Source of the DNA: Streptomyces sp. NBC_00691
GTDB lineage: Bacteria; Actinomycetota; Actinomycetes; Streptomycetales; Streptomycetaceae
Direction of reading: 5' to 3'
DNA length: 64,000 nt
Assembly: GCF_036226665.1 (NCBI RefSeq)
Contig: NZ_CP109007.1
Span: 3,264,501-3,328,500 of the forward strand
Position numbers and translations under genes: made by a program
The notes under the pieces: generated by a model
What the model saw: only the letters and a program-made list of their open reading frames with translations
What the model was told of the DNA's origin: nothing
Database searches by the model: none
Part shown: positions 44,852 to 53,562 of the stretch, one piece after another
Layout: each line of letters starts with the position of its first letter
Numbering within the stretch: position 1 is the stretch's first letter

Positions 44852-45220
44852 TCAGCCGGGCAGGGCTGTGGCGAGTGTCTCGTGCACGGTGAAGACGGCC
44901 TCCGCGCCCGTGATGTGGAACACCCGGGCCACCGCGGGCCTCATCCCCACGAGATGGACGCCACCACCGGCGGCGTCCGCCCTCAGCCGGGCGCCGAGGA
45001 GCACGTTGAGCCCGGTCGAGTCGCAGAACTCCAGACCCGAGCAGTCGACGACGAGCCGCGAGCGGCCCTCGTCCAGCGCCCGGTCCAGGGGGGAGCGCAG
45101 CAGTTCGGCCGTGTAGTGATCGAGCTCACCCACCGGAGCGAGGACTTCGTTCCCGTCCACGGTCCGGACCTCGACCCGCAACCGCGCGGGCGGTGCGCTG
45201 CCGATGTTCTCGCGGTCCAT
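44852..45220 (-). CDS. STAS-domain anti-sigma factor antagonist
   Basis: A 122-residue SpoIIAA/RsbV-type protein. The phosphorylatable Ser68 lies in DCSGLEFCDSTGLNVLLGA. When unphosphorylated it should pull the anti-sigma factor off the sigma factor. ATG 45220 has AAAGAGG upstream; the longer in-frame starts give Arg/Cys-rich residues outside the family. It lies 89 nt upstream of the anti-sigma gene on the same strand. Confidence 0.9.
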   Translation of the reverse strand: MDRENIGSAPPARLRVEVRTVDGNEVLAPVGELDHYTAELLRSPLDRALDEGRSRLVVDCSGLEFCDSTGLNVLLGARLRADAAGGGVHLVGMRPAVARVFHITGAEAVFTVHETLATALPG

Positions 45221-45440
45221 GGCCGTGCCTCTTTCGCTCTCGCGGATGCCGACTGACGTGCCTCGAACCCTACAAGCGAGGCGCCCCGCAATGCACACAG
45301 GGTCCACCACATACCGGACATAGCGGATTATCGATACTTGCGGCCTTCACCGTCGAGCAGGTAGGGCTAGAGGAGAACACCCGACACGACCGGCTTCGGA
45401 GGCGCCGCAAACCGCAGCAGAGGACCCACGAAGGAGACCC

Positions 45441-46364
45441 ATGTCACCCCGGCTCGACGCCCCGCGTACCCCCGACGCGCCGTCGGCAGCAGTCCCCCTG
45501 GACCATCCGCTCGACCCCGCCGAGTTCTCCCCCGAGCTCTCGCACGACCAGGCGTTCGCGCTCCCGTTCGACCGTCCGCTCGACGGCATCGGACCCGTCG
45601 ACGCGCGCGCCCTGTCGAAGCAGCTCTTCGCCCGGCTCGCCGAGCTGGAGGAGGGCACCCACGACCACGCGTACGTCCGCAACACCCTCGTCGAACTGAA
45701 CCTGGCCCTGGTCAAGTTCGCCGCCGCGCGCTTCGGCACCCGCAGCGAGCCGATGGAGGACATCGTCCAGGTCGGCACCATCGGCCTCATCAAGGCGATC
45801 GACCGCTTCGAGCTCACCCGCGGCGTGGAGTTCCCCACCTTCGCGATGCCCACGATCATCGGCGAGATCAAGCGCTTCTTCCGCGACACCTCGTGGTCCG
45901 TGCACGTGCCCCGCAGGCTCCAGGAGCTGCGGCTCGACCTCGCCAAGGCGGGCGACGCGCTCGCCCAGCGCCTCGACCGCGCCCCGACCGTCGCCGAACT
46001 CGCCGAGGAACTCGGCATCGCGCCGGAGGAGGTCGTCGAGGGCATGGCCGCGAGCAACGCGTACACCGCGAGCTCGCTCGACGCGCAGCCCGACGAGGAG
46101 GAGGGCCCCGGCGGCGAGGCCACGCTCGCCGACCGGCTGGGCTACGAGGACCACGGACTCACCGGGATCGAGTACATCGCCTCCCTGAAGCCGATGATCG
46201 CCTCGCTGCCCGCCCGCGACCGGCACATCCTCTCCCTCCGCTTCGTCTCCGGCATGACCCAGTCGGAGATCGGCACCGAGCTCGGCATCTCCCAGATGCA
46301 CGTGTCCCGGCTGCTCGCCCGCACCCTCGCCAGGCTGCGCCGGGGGCTCACTCTGGAGGAATGA
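45441..46364 (+). CDS. SigB-family alternative sigma factor (SigI-like)
   Basis: A 307-residue group 3 sigma factor. Region 2 has LVELNLALVKFAAARFGTRSEPMEDIVQVGTIGLIKAIDRF and EFPTFAMPTIIGEIKRFFRDTSW, characteristic of the SigB/SigF group. Region 3 is RAPTVAELAEELG. Region 4 is SLPARDRHILSLRFVSGMTQSEIGTELGISQMHVSRLLARTL. The first 60 residues are Pro/Asp/Ala-rich. ATG 45441 has AAGGAGA 4-5 nt upstream. It is divergent from its likely antagonist and anti-sigma genes. Confidence 0.93.
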   Translation: MSPRLDAPRTPDAPSAAVPLDHPLDPAEFSPELSHDQAFALPFDRPLDGIGPVDARALSKQLFARLAELEEGTHDHAYVRNTLVELNLALVKFAAARFGTRSEPMEDIVQVGTIGLIKAIDRFELTRGVEFPTFAMPTIIGEIKRFFRDTSWSVHVPRRLQELRLDLAKAGDALAQRLDRAPTVAELAEELGIAPEEVVEGMAASNAYTASSLDAQPDEEEGPGGEATLADRLGYEDHGLTGIEYIASLKPMIASLPARDRHILSLRFVSGMTQSEIGTELGISQMHVSRLLARTLARLRRGLTLEE

Positions 46365-46398
46365 CCTCCACCGGCTTCCCCGAGCCGCCAAAATGGCT

Positions 46399-46447
46399 GC
46401 GGAAAGGGCCCGTTCACGGTCTTTCGACCGGTGACGGGCCCTTCCGC
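46399..46447 (+). terminator. Terminator after the sigma factor gene
   Basis: A long imperfect hairpin (about 17 paired positions plus two single-base bulges, and an inner CGGT/ACCG stem with a CTTTCG loop), about 35 nt after the sigma stop codon. Confidence 0.7.
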
Positions 46448-46567
46448 ATGCCACGCCCCGGACCGCTCACGCAGCGGCCCGGACGACCAACCGGGCGACC
46501 GGGGGGTCGTGTTGACGCGGCGTCCGGAATGGGCCACATTGAGCCCGGGGGTTCAGGGGGGAATCAC

Positions 46568-47791
46568 ATGCTGTCTGCGTACGCGGAACTGGAAGAACGC
46601 ATGCGCGGCCGGGTCGGAGGCAGGGAGTGCCTCTACGTGCCGTCGTGCCGCTTCGGGCTCTATCTCGCGCTGCGCCACTGGTGCCGTCCCGGCGGCAGGG
46701 TACTGATGTCGCCGGTCAACGACGACGTCATCTTCTTCGTCGTCCTGGCCGCCGGACTCCGCCCCGTCCAGGCACCGCTCGACCCCCGGGACGGCTCGAT
46801 CGACACGGCCGCCGTGCCCGAGTCCGTCTGGGGGGACCTCGCCGCCGTCCTCACCACCAATCTGTACGGCAATCCCGACCCGGCTCCCGAGCTGCGGGGC
46901 CACTGCGACCGGCTAGGCATCCCGCTGATCGAGGACGCGGCCCACGCCATCGGCTCCACCGTCGGCGGGCGCCCGGTCGGCACGTACGGCGAGGCGTCCG
47001 TCTTCAGCCTCTCGAAGCACACCGGCGCAAAGACCGGCGGCTTCCTGACCCTCGCCGACCCGGCGCTGCGCGAGGAACTCGCCGCCGCCCGCGAGGCGTT
47101 GCTGCACCCGACCCGCCCCACCGCCGAACTCGCCCACCTCGTACGGCCGTACGCCGAGTCCACCCTGCGCGCGCTGCGCCTGGTCGGGGCCGCGCGGGCG
47201 GCCGTCCGGCGGCTCGGCCTGGAGGAACGGGAGGAGATCCGGATGCCGCTCCGCGCCGAGGAGCTGACGCGGGCCCTGACGGCGGCGCCCGCGCTCGAAC
47301 CCTTCCACTCCTGGGTCCGGGTCGACATGCACGACTACCGGCTGCGCCCCGGCGCCGGCCGGCTCCGCCGCACCACCCGCGGATTCGCCCGGCTCGACGA
47401 CGTCCTCGACGCCCACCGGACGGGCACCGCCCTGCTCCTGGCCGGCGAGTACGGCACGGCCGAGGCGTTCCCGGGCGGTCCGCCGGCATCCGCCCCGGCG
47501 GGCGCGCCGCAGCCGCTCTACCGGGTGCCGCTGCTCGTCGAGGACCGGGACGCGGCCGTCGCCGCCCTCGCCCGGCGCCGGATCACCACCGGCTACCTCT
47601 ACGACCCGCCGCTCGACAGCTACGCCGGAGAGGCCTTCACCGACCCCTCCCCCGCGCCGGAACCGGCAGCCTGGTTCGCCCGGCACGCCCTCCCGGTGGA
47701 CCCGCGCCGCGCCGCCGAGACCCTCGCGGTGCTGCGCGGCGCCGGGATCCGCCCGGCTCGGCCGTCGATGGTCCGCGGCGGGTCGCGGTGA
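46568..47791 (+). CDS. DegT/DnrJ/EryC1-type PLP aminotransferase-like protein
   Basis: A 407-residue fold-type I PLP enzyme. LYVPSCRFGLYLALRHWCRPG corresponds to the phosphate-binding start. IEDAAHAIGSTVGGRPVGTYG contains the PLP-ring Asp. FSLSKHTGAKTGGFL holds the Schiff-base Lys. Such enzymes usually aminate keto-sugars. The C-terminal half is more divergent than in typical members. ATG 46568 is chosen by AGGGGGGA 6 nt upstream. Its stop overlaps the flippase start (GTGA), so the product probably makes an amino sugar for the same polymer. Confidence 0.82.
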   Translation: MLSAYAELEERMRGRVGGRECLYVPSCRFGLYLALRHWCRPGGRVLMSPVNDDVIFFVVLAAGLRPVQAPLDPRDGSIDTAAVPESVWGDLAAVLTTNLYGNPDPAPELRGHCDRLGIPLIEDAAHAIGSTVGGRPVGTYGEASVFSLSKHTGAKTGGFLTLADPALREELAAAREALLHPTRPTAELAHLVRPYAESTLRALRLVGAARAAVRRLGLEEREEIRMPLRAEELTRALTAAPALEPFHSWVRVDMHDYRLRPGAGRLRRTTRGFARLDDVLDAHRTGTALLLAGEYGTAEAFPGGPPASAPAGAPQPLYRVPLLVEDRDAAVAALARRRITTGYLYDPPLDSYAGEAFTDPSPAPEPAAWFARHALPVDPRRAAETLAVLRGAGIRPARPSMVRGGSR

Positions 47792-49965
47792 CGGTACGGC
47801 TGCGGGGCTCCGCCCGGGACGACACGGCCGGTGCGACGGACACGCCGGGCACGACGGACACAGAGGACGCCGCGCGCCGCGAGACCGCCACGGCCGGGGC
47901 GGAGGACGACTCGGGGCCCGCTGCGCGTTCCGCCTCCGACGACGGCTCCATGTTCCGCAACGCCTACGCGCTGATGCTCTCCACCGGCGTCTCCGCCGCC
48001 CTCGGGCTCGGTTTCTGGCTGATCGCCGCCCGCTACTACTCGGAGGAGGCCGTCGGCCAGGGCTCCGCCGCCATCGCGGCGCAGCGGATGCTCGCCTCGA
48101 TCACCGCGACCACCCTGTCCGGCGCGGTCGTCCGGTACGTGCCCCGGGCCGGCCGGGCCACCGGCCCGCTGGTCGTGCGCCTGTACCTGTTCAGCACCGT
48201 CGTCGTCGCGGCGGCCTGCGGTGTCTTCCTGCTCACCATCGACCTGTGGGGACCCTCGTACGCGCCGCTCGGAGGCGTCTCCGCCGGGATCTTCTTCACC
48301 GCGTCCGCCGTGGGCTGGGCCCTGCTCACCCTCCAGGACGGGGTGCTCACCGGGCTGAGACGGGCGATCTGGGTGCCCGTCGGCAATGCCGTCTTCTCGC
48401 TCGGCAAACTCGTCCTGCTCGTCCTGCTGGCGACGGCCGTGCCGGTCCTCGGCGTCTTCGTCTCCTGGGCGGCGGCGATCGTGCTCTCCGTGCTGCCGCT
48501 GGGCTGGCTCGTGTTCCGCCGGCTCATCCCCCAGCAGGCCCGCGCCGACCGGGACCGCGAGCCGCCGGGCATGCGGGAGATCGGCCGGTTCATCGCCGGG
48601 GACTCGGTCGGCGCGTTCTTCAGCCTCATCATGATCAGCCTGCTGCCGGTGATGGTCGCCGTCCGCTTCGACGCCGCCCACAACGCCTTCTTCTACACGG
48701 CGTACACCGTCGGCGGCACCATGGAGTTCATGGCCATCAACATGGCCTCCTCGCTCACCGCGCACGCCTCGCACAGCCCCGAGTCCCTCGCCGAAGGGGT
48801 GCGGGGCGCCCTGCGCCGCATGGTGCTGCTGCTCGTCCCGGTCGTCCTCGTCCTCGTCGTGTTCGCGCCCCTGATCCTCGCCCCCTTCGGCCAGGGCTAC
48901 CAGGAGAACGGCTCCACCGTGCTGCGGCTCCTCGCCGCCGCCGCGCTCCCCCGGGTCGCCGTGGAGCTCTACATCGGCGTGCTGCGGGTCCAGGGCCGGA
49001 CGGGCATGCTCGCCGTCCTCCAGGGCGCCATGTGCGTCCTGGTCCTCGGCAGCGCGGCCGTGCTGCTCGGCCCGTACGGCATCAGCGGCGCCGGGTTCGC
49101 CGTCCTCGGCGCGATGACCCTCATGGCGGTGGCGTGCGTGCCGGGCCTGCGGGCCACCCTCAAGGGCCGCACGCCGGCCGAGCGACCCCGGGCGGCGGCC
49201 CGGGTGAAGGAGCGCGAGGAGGACGGCTACGGCACCAACTGGGCCCGGGAGAGCGCCTATCTGCGCGGGGCGCACGAGTCGGTGACGCCGGCCTTCGGCA
49301 TCCCCGTGTACGTACCCCGGCCGCGTGACGACGAGCCCGCCGGCCCGCTCGCACGGCCCCTGCCGACGCCGGTGTCCCGGCCGGAGGAGCCGGACGCGCC
49401 CGACCGGTGGGGGACCTGGCTGTGGCTCGCTCTCGGCCTCGCGGCCGGGCTGTTCTGGTTCCCGCTCGCCCGGTCCGGCGAGCTGGACGTGGCGACGCTG
49501 TCGGGAACCGGACTGCTCGCCGCGCTGCCGCGGGTCACCCTGGGCGCCGGGCTGCTCCTGGTCGCCCTCCAGGGCGCCGCCGTCGGACTCCGGTTCTTCC
49601 GGCCCGTGTTCGCCGCGGTGGTCCTGCTCGCCACCTTCCTGGCCCTGCACACGGCTCCGCCGCTGCTCGGCCTGCGGCCGGCCGACGCGGCGGGTCCGGG
49701 GGCGGCGCTCCTGGGCGAAGGCGTCGAGCGGGCGGTCGTCCCGATCGCCCTCCAGGCCCTGAGTCTGCTCCTGACGGCCGTGCTGCTGCGGGTGGTCGGG
49801 GCGGGTGCGCGGGTCACCGCCGGTGTGGTGTGGGTCCTGGTCTGGGCGGGCTGGGCGGGTCAGCAGGCCTTCGCCACCGCCCCGCTCCCGCTCTTCCTCG
49901 GCCTGGCCGGCGGCACGATGGCGGTGTGCGCCTTCCGGGGCCTGACGTCGGGGCGCCGCCCGTAG
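47788..49965 (+). CDS. Polysaccharide flippase-like membrane protein with extra C-terminal membrane domain
   Basis: A 725-residue protein. After 55 low-complexity residues, about 14 hydrophobic segments (60-450) match the Wzx/MATE-like polysaccharide exporter fold (FRNAYALMLSTGVSAALGLGF, LQDGVLTGLRRAIWVPVGNAV). A cytoplasmic linker of about 90 residues (around 465-550, with VTPAFGIPVYVPRPRDDEP) precedes five more membrane spans (WLWLALGLAAGLFWFPLA onward), which is about 250 residues beyond a normal Wzx. It likely flips lipid-linked repeat units. It is coupled to the aminotransferase gene by a GTGA overlap. Confidence 0.82.
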   Translation: MTVRLRGSARDDTAGATDTPGTTDTEDAARRETATAGAEDDSGPAARSASDDGSMFRNAYALMLSTGVSAALGLGFWLIAARYYSEEAVGQGSAAIAAQRMLASITATTLSGAVVRYVPRAGRATGPLVVRLYLFSTVVVAAACGVFLLTIDLWGPSYAPLGGVSAGIFFTASAVGWALLTLQDGVLTGLRRAIWVPVGNAVFSLGKLVLLVLLATAVPVLGVFVSWAAAIVLSVLPLGWLVFRRLIPQQARADRDREPPGMREIGRFIAGDSVGAFFSLIMISLLPVMVAVRFDAAHNAFFYTAYTVGGTMEFMAINMASSLTAHASHSPESLAEGVRGALRRMVLLLVPVVLVLVVFAPLILAPFGQGYQENGSTVLRLLAAAALPRVAVELYIGVLRVQGRTGMLAVLQGAMCVLVLGSAAVLLGPYGISGAGFAVLGAMTLMAVACVPGLRATLKGRTPAERPRAAARVKEREEDGYGTNWARESAYLRGAHESVTPAFGIPVYVPRPRDDEPAGPLARPLPTPVSRPEEPDAPDRWGTWLWLALGLAAGLFWFPLARSGELDVATLSGTGLLAALPRVTLGAGLLLVALQGAAVGLRFFRPVFAAVVLLATFLALHTAPPLLGLRPADAAGPGAALLGEGVERAVVPIALQALSLLLTAVLLRVVGAGARVTAGVVWVLVWAGWAGQQAFATAPLPLFLGLAGGTMAVCAFRGLTSGRRP

Positions 49966-50098
49966 GGGGTGCTACCGGTCCGGCACGTCCTGCCGGAGGT
50001 ACGGGCCCCGCCCGGAGACGCGGTATCCCTCCGGGCCGGGACCGGAGTCGACGGTCGGATCGCAGCCGGGCCGGGGGCGCCCCGGTCGTGCCGTCCGG

Positions 50099-50563
50099 TC
50101 ACCCGCTCCCACGGGTCCCTCGTGTGCGCGGCCGGGGCAGCCGGAACCGGAGCGTGCCGTCGCCGGAGGGCCGGGCGCCGTCGCGCTCGACGGCCCCGCG
50201 CGTGGCGGCGGGCAGCGGAACGCCGGGCAGGACGGCGACGACGCTCACGAAGACGGCGAGGACGACGAGGAAGACCGTCAGCGAGAAGGCCTTCGCCAGG
50301 AACAGGGTGGTCGCGACGAGGGTGGCCACGGACAGGCTGACCGGCGCGGCCAGCGCCAGCGCCTCCAGACGGGCACCGGGGCGCAGTCCGAGCGGCTGGG
50401 GCAGCAGCAGGGCCAGGCCCGGCGCGAGGACGACGAAGGCGAGCACGGGGATCCAGCGCGCCGGGGAGCCGCCGGGGAGGGCGGTCGCCGCGAGGGCGAC
50501 CCATCCGGAGGCCGCGAGCGCGGCTCTGCGCTGGACGCGCGGGGTCAGGCGTGGGTGGGCCAT
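50099..50563 (-). CDS. Small membrane protein of the polysaccharide locus
   Basis: A 154-residue protein with about four hydrophobic segments (AALAASGWVALAATALPGG; WIPVLAFVVLAPGLALLL; LALAAPVSLSVATLVATTLF; FSLTVFLVVLAVFVSVVAVLPG) and a basic cytoplasmic tail. No family recognised. ATG 50563 has GAGGAG 9 nt upstream. It lies 78 nt after the large membrane protein gene on the same strand, and the 133 nt between it and the flippase stop hold no clear gene. Confidence 0.65.
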   Translation of the reverse strand: MAHPRLTPRVQRRAALAASGWVALAATALPGGSPARWIPVLAFVVLAPGLALLLPQPLGLRPGARLEALALAAPVSLSVATLVATTLFLAKAFSLTVFLVVLAVFVSVVAVLPGVPLPAATRGAVERDGARPSGDGTLRFRLPRPRTRGTRGSG

Positions 50564-50641
50564 GGCGTACCTGCTCCTCGTACGGGTGGACCGACGGGCG
50601 TGTCGTCGGAAGGGGGTCGGGCCGGTGGCGGGCGGTCGTGC

Positions 50642-52633
50642 TCAGCCGGTGGTGGTGGGCCGGTAGCGCAGGACGAGCCCGTACCGGCTCTCCTCCACGA
50701 CCGCGAACAGCGGCGATGCCTTGAGCGCCTTGCCGAGGCGGTCGAAGCCGCCCTCCGGGAGGTAGCCCTCGCCGATGACGGCCTCGCCCTGGGTGGGGGT
50801 GAGGATCACATAGGCCGGGCGGCCCGCGGGGATGCCGCCGGCGAGGTAGCCGGCCGGGTCCTTCAGCATGCGGAGGTTCTCGTCGACCTCCTGCTCGGTG
50901 AAGAACCAGCGCTCGTAGTGGTCGTAGCGGTAGTACGAGTCGGCGAACGCGCCGGTCGCGGCGAGGATCAGCGCCCCCTGGGGGGCCCGGTCGAAGGCGC
51001 GGCGGGTGAGCGCGGTCTCGCCGGGCGGCGCGTAGTGCATGCCCTCCTTGCCGTAGTACGAGGGCAGGAAGCCGGCGAGCATGGCGACGAGGGTGAGGGG
51101 CAGCGCGACGGTGGCCGTGCGGCGGGCGATCGTGGCGGCGCGGCTCGCGGCCCCGGCGGCCGGGACGAGCGCGGCGGCCGCGAAGAAGGCGGCGCCGGGA
51201 AGACCGAAGAGGTAGACCCGGAAGATCATCTCGCCGCCGTAGTCGTTGACGGCGACCATCGGGAGGGGCGCCGCGGCGACGAGCAGCAGCGGCAGGGCGC
51301 TGCGGACCAGTCTGCGGCGCAGGAGCACGGCGGCGGCGGCGAGACCGCCGAGGGCGAGCACCATCAGGATGTTGGCGCTGCCGACGAGTTCGGGGCCGGG
51401 GCCGGTGGGGTCGCCCGCGAAGCCGGGGCGCGAGTTGGCGAGCAGGTCGCCGGCCTTCTCGCGCAGGGTGCCGAGCGTCTCCAGGAACAGCTCCCGGCCC
51501 ATGGTCAGGTTCCAGACCAGCATGATCAGGCCGGTGACGGCGAGGAGCCCGAGGTTGCGGTAGCGGCGGGTGAGGCAGAGGGCGAAGAGGCTCGCGCACA
51601 GCATGATCGGGGTGAGCTGGTGCGAGGCGTTGATGGTGGCGACGACCGGGACGAGGAAGAGGACGGCGACGGCCCGCTGCCGGGTGGTCGTGGGCGGCGG
51701 TACGGCCGCGGCGGCCGGGTCGAGCGTGGCGCGGTCGCGGAGCGTTCCCGCCGAGCCGGGCAGCACGAAGTGCCGGACGACGACGGCGAAGACGGTCAGG
51801 TAGAGCAGGTACGAGAAGCCCTGCGGGGAGAGGTAGTCCTGGCCCACCCAGTTCGCGAGCTGGAAGATCCACACACCGGTCCACACGAGGCGCCAGTCGT
51901 CGCTGAACGTGCGGTAGACGAGTATCAGGACGGGGACGGTCAGCAGGCCGAGCGCGACGGGCGCCCAGTTGATGAACGAGGCCGCGGCGTCCACGCCGAA
52001 GGCACGGACGAGGGCGGCGTCGAGCGAGAAGAATCCGGGCCACTGGTCGTAGGCGGACATGCCGCCGGACAGCTCCGTGCCGGGGTGGACGGTGCCCTGG
52101 TCGAGCAGCCTGCTGATGATCGCGTCGTGCTTGGACGCCCAGGCGTAGCGGACGGTGTCGTAGAGGATCGCGGGCGGCGCCTTGAGGGCGACGAGCATCG
52201 CCGCGCAGTAGGTGGCCGGCCAGAGCGGCGCCGTGCCGGCGCGGCGCAGGGTGATGACGAAACCGCCGGTGAGGACGGTGAGGGCGGCGTAGAAGGTGAG
52301 CGGGAAACGGTCGAGGAGACCGAACTCGTCCATGCTCCGGAAGTCGATGCCGGGCAGCGCCCAGAGCCAGAGGACGCCGGCGAGGAGGAGGGGGACGAGG
52401 TTGAGGGCGTCGGGGGAACGGAGCACGGTGGCGAACCGGCCCCGGGCGGCGGTGGCGCCGCCGTTCCGGCCGTCCTCGCGTCCGGGACGCGCCGCTTCGG
52501 CGTCCGGGCCGGGCCCGGGGCCACCCCCCGCCTCCCCGCCCTCGGCCTCCCGCTCCTCCGCCTCCCGGTCCTTGGCGGAGGGCCGCGAGGGCACACCGCT
52601 CCCGGTCACCGGTGCGGGCCCCTGACGCTGCAC
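50642..52633 (-). CDS. Large multi-span membrane glycosyltransferase-like protein
   Basis: A 663-residue protein. An acidic/Gly-rich cytoplasmic segment of about 70 residues precedes about 11-13 membrane spans from 80 to 520 and an extracytoplasmic C-terminal domain of about 130 residues (TGAFADSYYRYDHYERWFFTEQEV). Loops such as SMDEFGLLDRFPLTFY and NWVGQDYLSPQGFSYLLYL resemble polyprenyl-P-sugar-dependent (GT-C) transferases or polymerases. I cannot name the family. The GTG start at 52633 has a GGGAGAGG region just upstream. It is probably the polymerase or late transferase of the locus. Confidence 0.7.
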   Translation of the reverse strand: MQRQGPAPVTGSGVPSRPSAKDREAEEREAEGGEAGGGPGPGPDAEAARPGREDGRNGGATAARGRFATVLRSPDALNLVPLLLAGVLWLWALPGIDFRSMDEFGLLDRFPLTFYAALTVLTGGFVITLRRAGTAPLWPATYCAAMLVALKAPPAILYDTVRYAWASKHDAIISRLLDQGTVHPGTELSGGMSAYDQWPGFFSLDAALVRAFGVDAAASFINWAPVALGLLTVPVLILVYRTFSDDWRLVWTGVWIFQLANWVGQDYLSPQGFSYLLYLTVFAVVVRHFVLPGSAGTLRDRATLDPAAAAVPPPTTTRQRAVAVLFLVPVVATINASHQLTPIMLCASLFALCLTRRYRNLGLLAVTGLIMLVWNLTMGRELFLETLGTLREKAGDLLANSRPGFAGDPTGPGPELVGSANILMVLALGGLAAAAVLLRRRLVRSALPLLLVAAAPLPMVAVNDYGGEMIFRVYLFGLPGAAFFAAAALVPAAGAASRAATIARRTATVALPLTLVAMLAGFLPSYYGKEGMHYAPPGETALTRRAFDRAPQGALILAATGAFADSYYRYDHYERWFFTEQEVDENLRMLKDPAGYLAGGIPAGRPAYVILTPTQGEAVIGEGYLPEGGFDRLGKALKASPLFAVVEESRYGLVLRYRPTTTG

Positions 52634-52752
52634 GGCCTCTCCCCCCACGAACTGTCCCTTTCGCCGAAGTACAGGAAGGTACTTCGGTTTTGTTCGGGCT
52701 TTCAACTGCCGGTCGGATCGCCGGAGTTGTCGATCTTCGGATCCCTCGGCAC

Positions 52753-53562
52753 TCAGCCGGCGAACTCGGGCCCCTTCACCAGGGCGCGGGCCCTGCGGTA
52801 CATCCGCCAGCCGACCGTGGGCAGCGAGTCGGGGTACGGCGCGGTCTTCGCGCCGCGCCCCTCCATCCACCGCTCGATGTCGGCGACGGTGTGGGTGCGG
52901 CGCAGGATCAGCCGGGCGATGCGGTAGATCTCGTCGGTCCCGGAGCTGAGCGCGTGCCGGACGGCGACGGCCGAGGTGTACCCGGCGGCCGCGGCGGCCC
53001 GCCGTACGGCCGGACTGTTGTAGCCGTGCGGGTAGGCGAGGTGACGGACCTCGTGCCCGAGGACGTCCTCCAGCACCGCCTTGGACTCCCGCAGCTCCCG
53101 GCGGAGCGCGGCCGGCACGAGGGTGTCCAGCTGCGGGTGGGTGGCGGTGTGCGCGCCGACCTCCATCCCGTACTGCTCCAGGCGCGGCGCCTGGGCGAGG
53201 GTCATCATCGGCGCGGGCGGCAGCAGACACGGCCGGCCGCGGGTGATGGCCCCCGTGGTGAGGTACGCGGTGGACGGCAGACCGCGGTCGGCGAGGGCCT
53301 CGGCGGTCGGCCCGGCCAGATCGGCGAAGCCGTCGTCGAAGGTGAGGACGACGGGCCGGGGCGGCAGCGGGGCGCCGGTGGCGACATGGGCGGCGAGGGC
53401 GCCGACCGTGACGGCGGTACGGCCGCTGGCTACGACCGCGTCCAGCTGGGCCGCGAACTGCTTCGGCGAGACGGTGAATTCGGCGATCCAGTCCGGCGGA
53501 TCCTCCATCACCGCGTGGTAGAGGAGGACGGGTATGCGGGAGCGGACGGGGGCGCCGGTCAT
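52753..53562 (-). CDS. Polysaccharide deacetylase (NodB homology, CE4)
   Basis: A 269-residue CE4 domain protein. VLTFDDGFADLAGPTAEAL is motif 1 with the catalytic Asp pair. MEVGAHTATHPQLDTL is motif 2 with the two metal His. HLAYPHGYNSPAVRRAA is motif 3. It begins PVLLYHAVMEDP, as in exopolysaccharide (PgaB/IcaB-like) deacetylases, and removes acetyl groups from N-acetyl hexosamines. No signal peptide is seen. ATG 53562 overlaps the glycosyltransferase stop by 4 nt. Confidence 0.9.
   Translation of the reverse strand: MTGAPVRSRIPVLLYHAVMEDPPDWIAEFTVSPKQFAAQLDAVVASGRTAVTVGALAAHVATGAPLPPRPVVLTFDDGFADLAGPTAEALADRGLPSTAYLTTGAITRGRPCLLPPAPMMTLAQAPRLEQYGMEVGAHTATHPQLDTLVPAALRRELRESKAVLEDVLGHEVRHLAYPHGYNSPAVRRAAAAAGYTSAVAVRHALSSGTDEIYRIARLILRRTHTVADIERWMEGRGAKTAPYPDSLPTVGWRMYRRARALVKGPEFAG

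Noticed and set aside
45893..46567. Upstream extension of the aminotransferase frame
   Set aside because: It overlaps the sigma factor gene in another frame and lacks coding resemblance; a good ribosome site marks ATG 46568.
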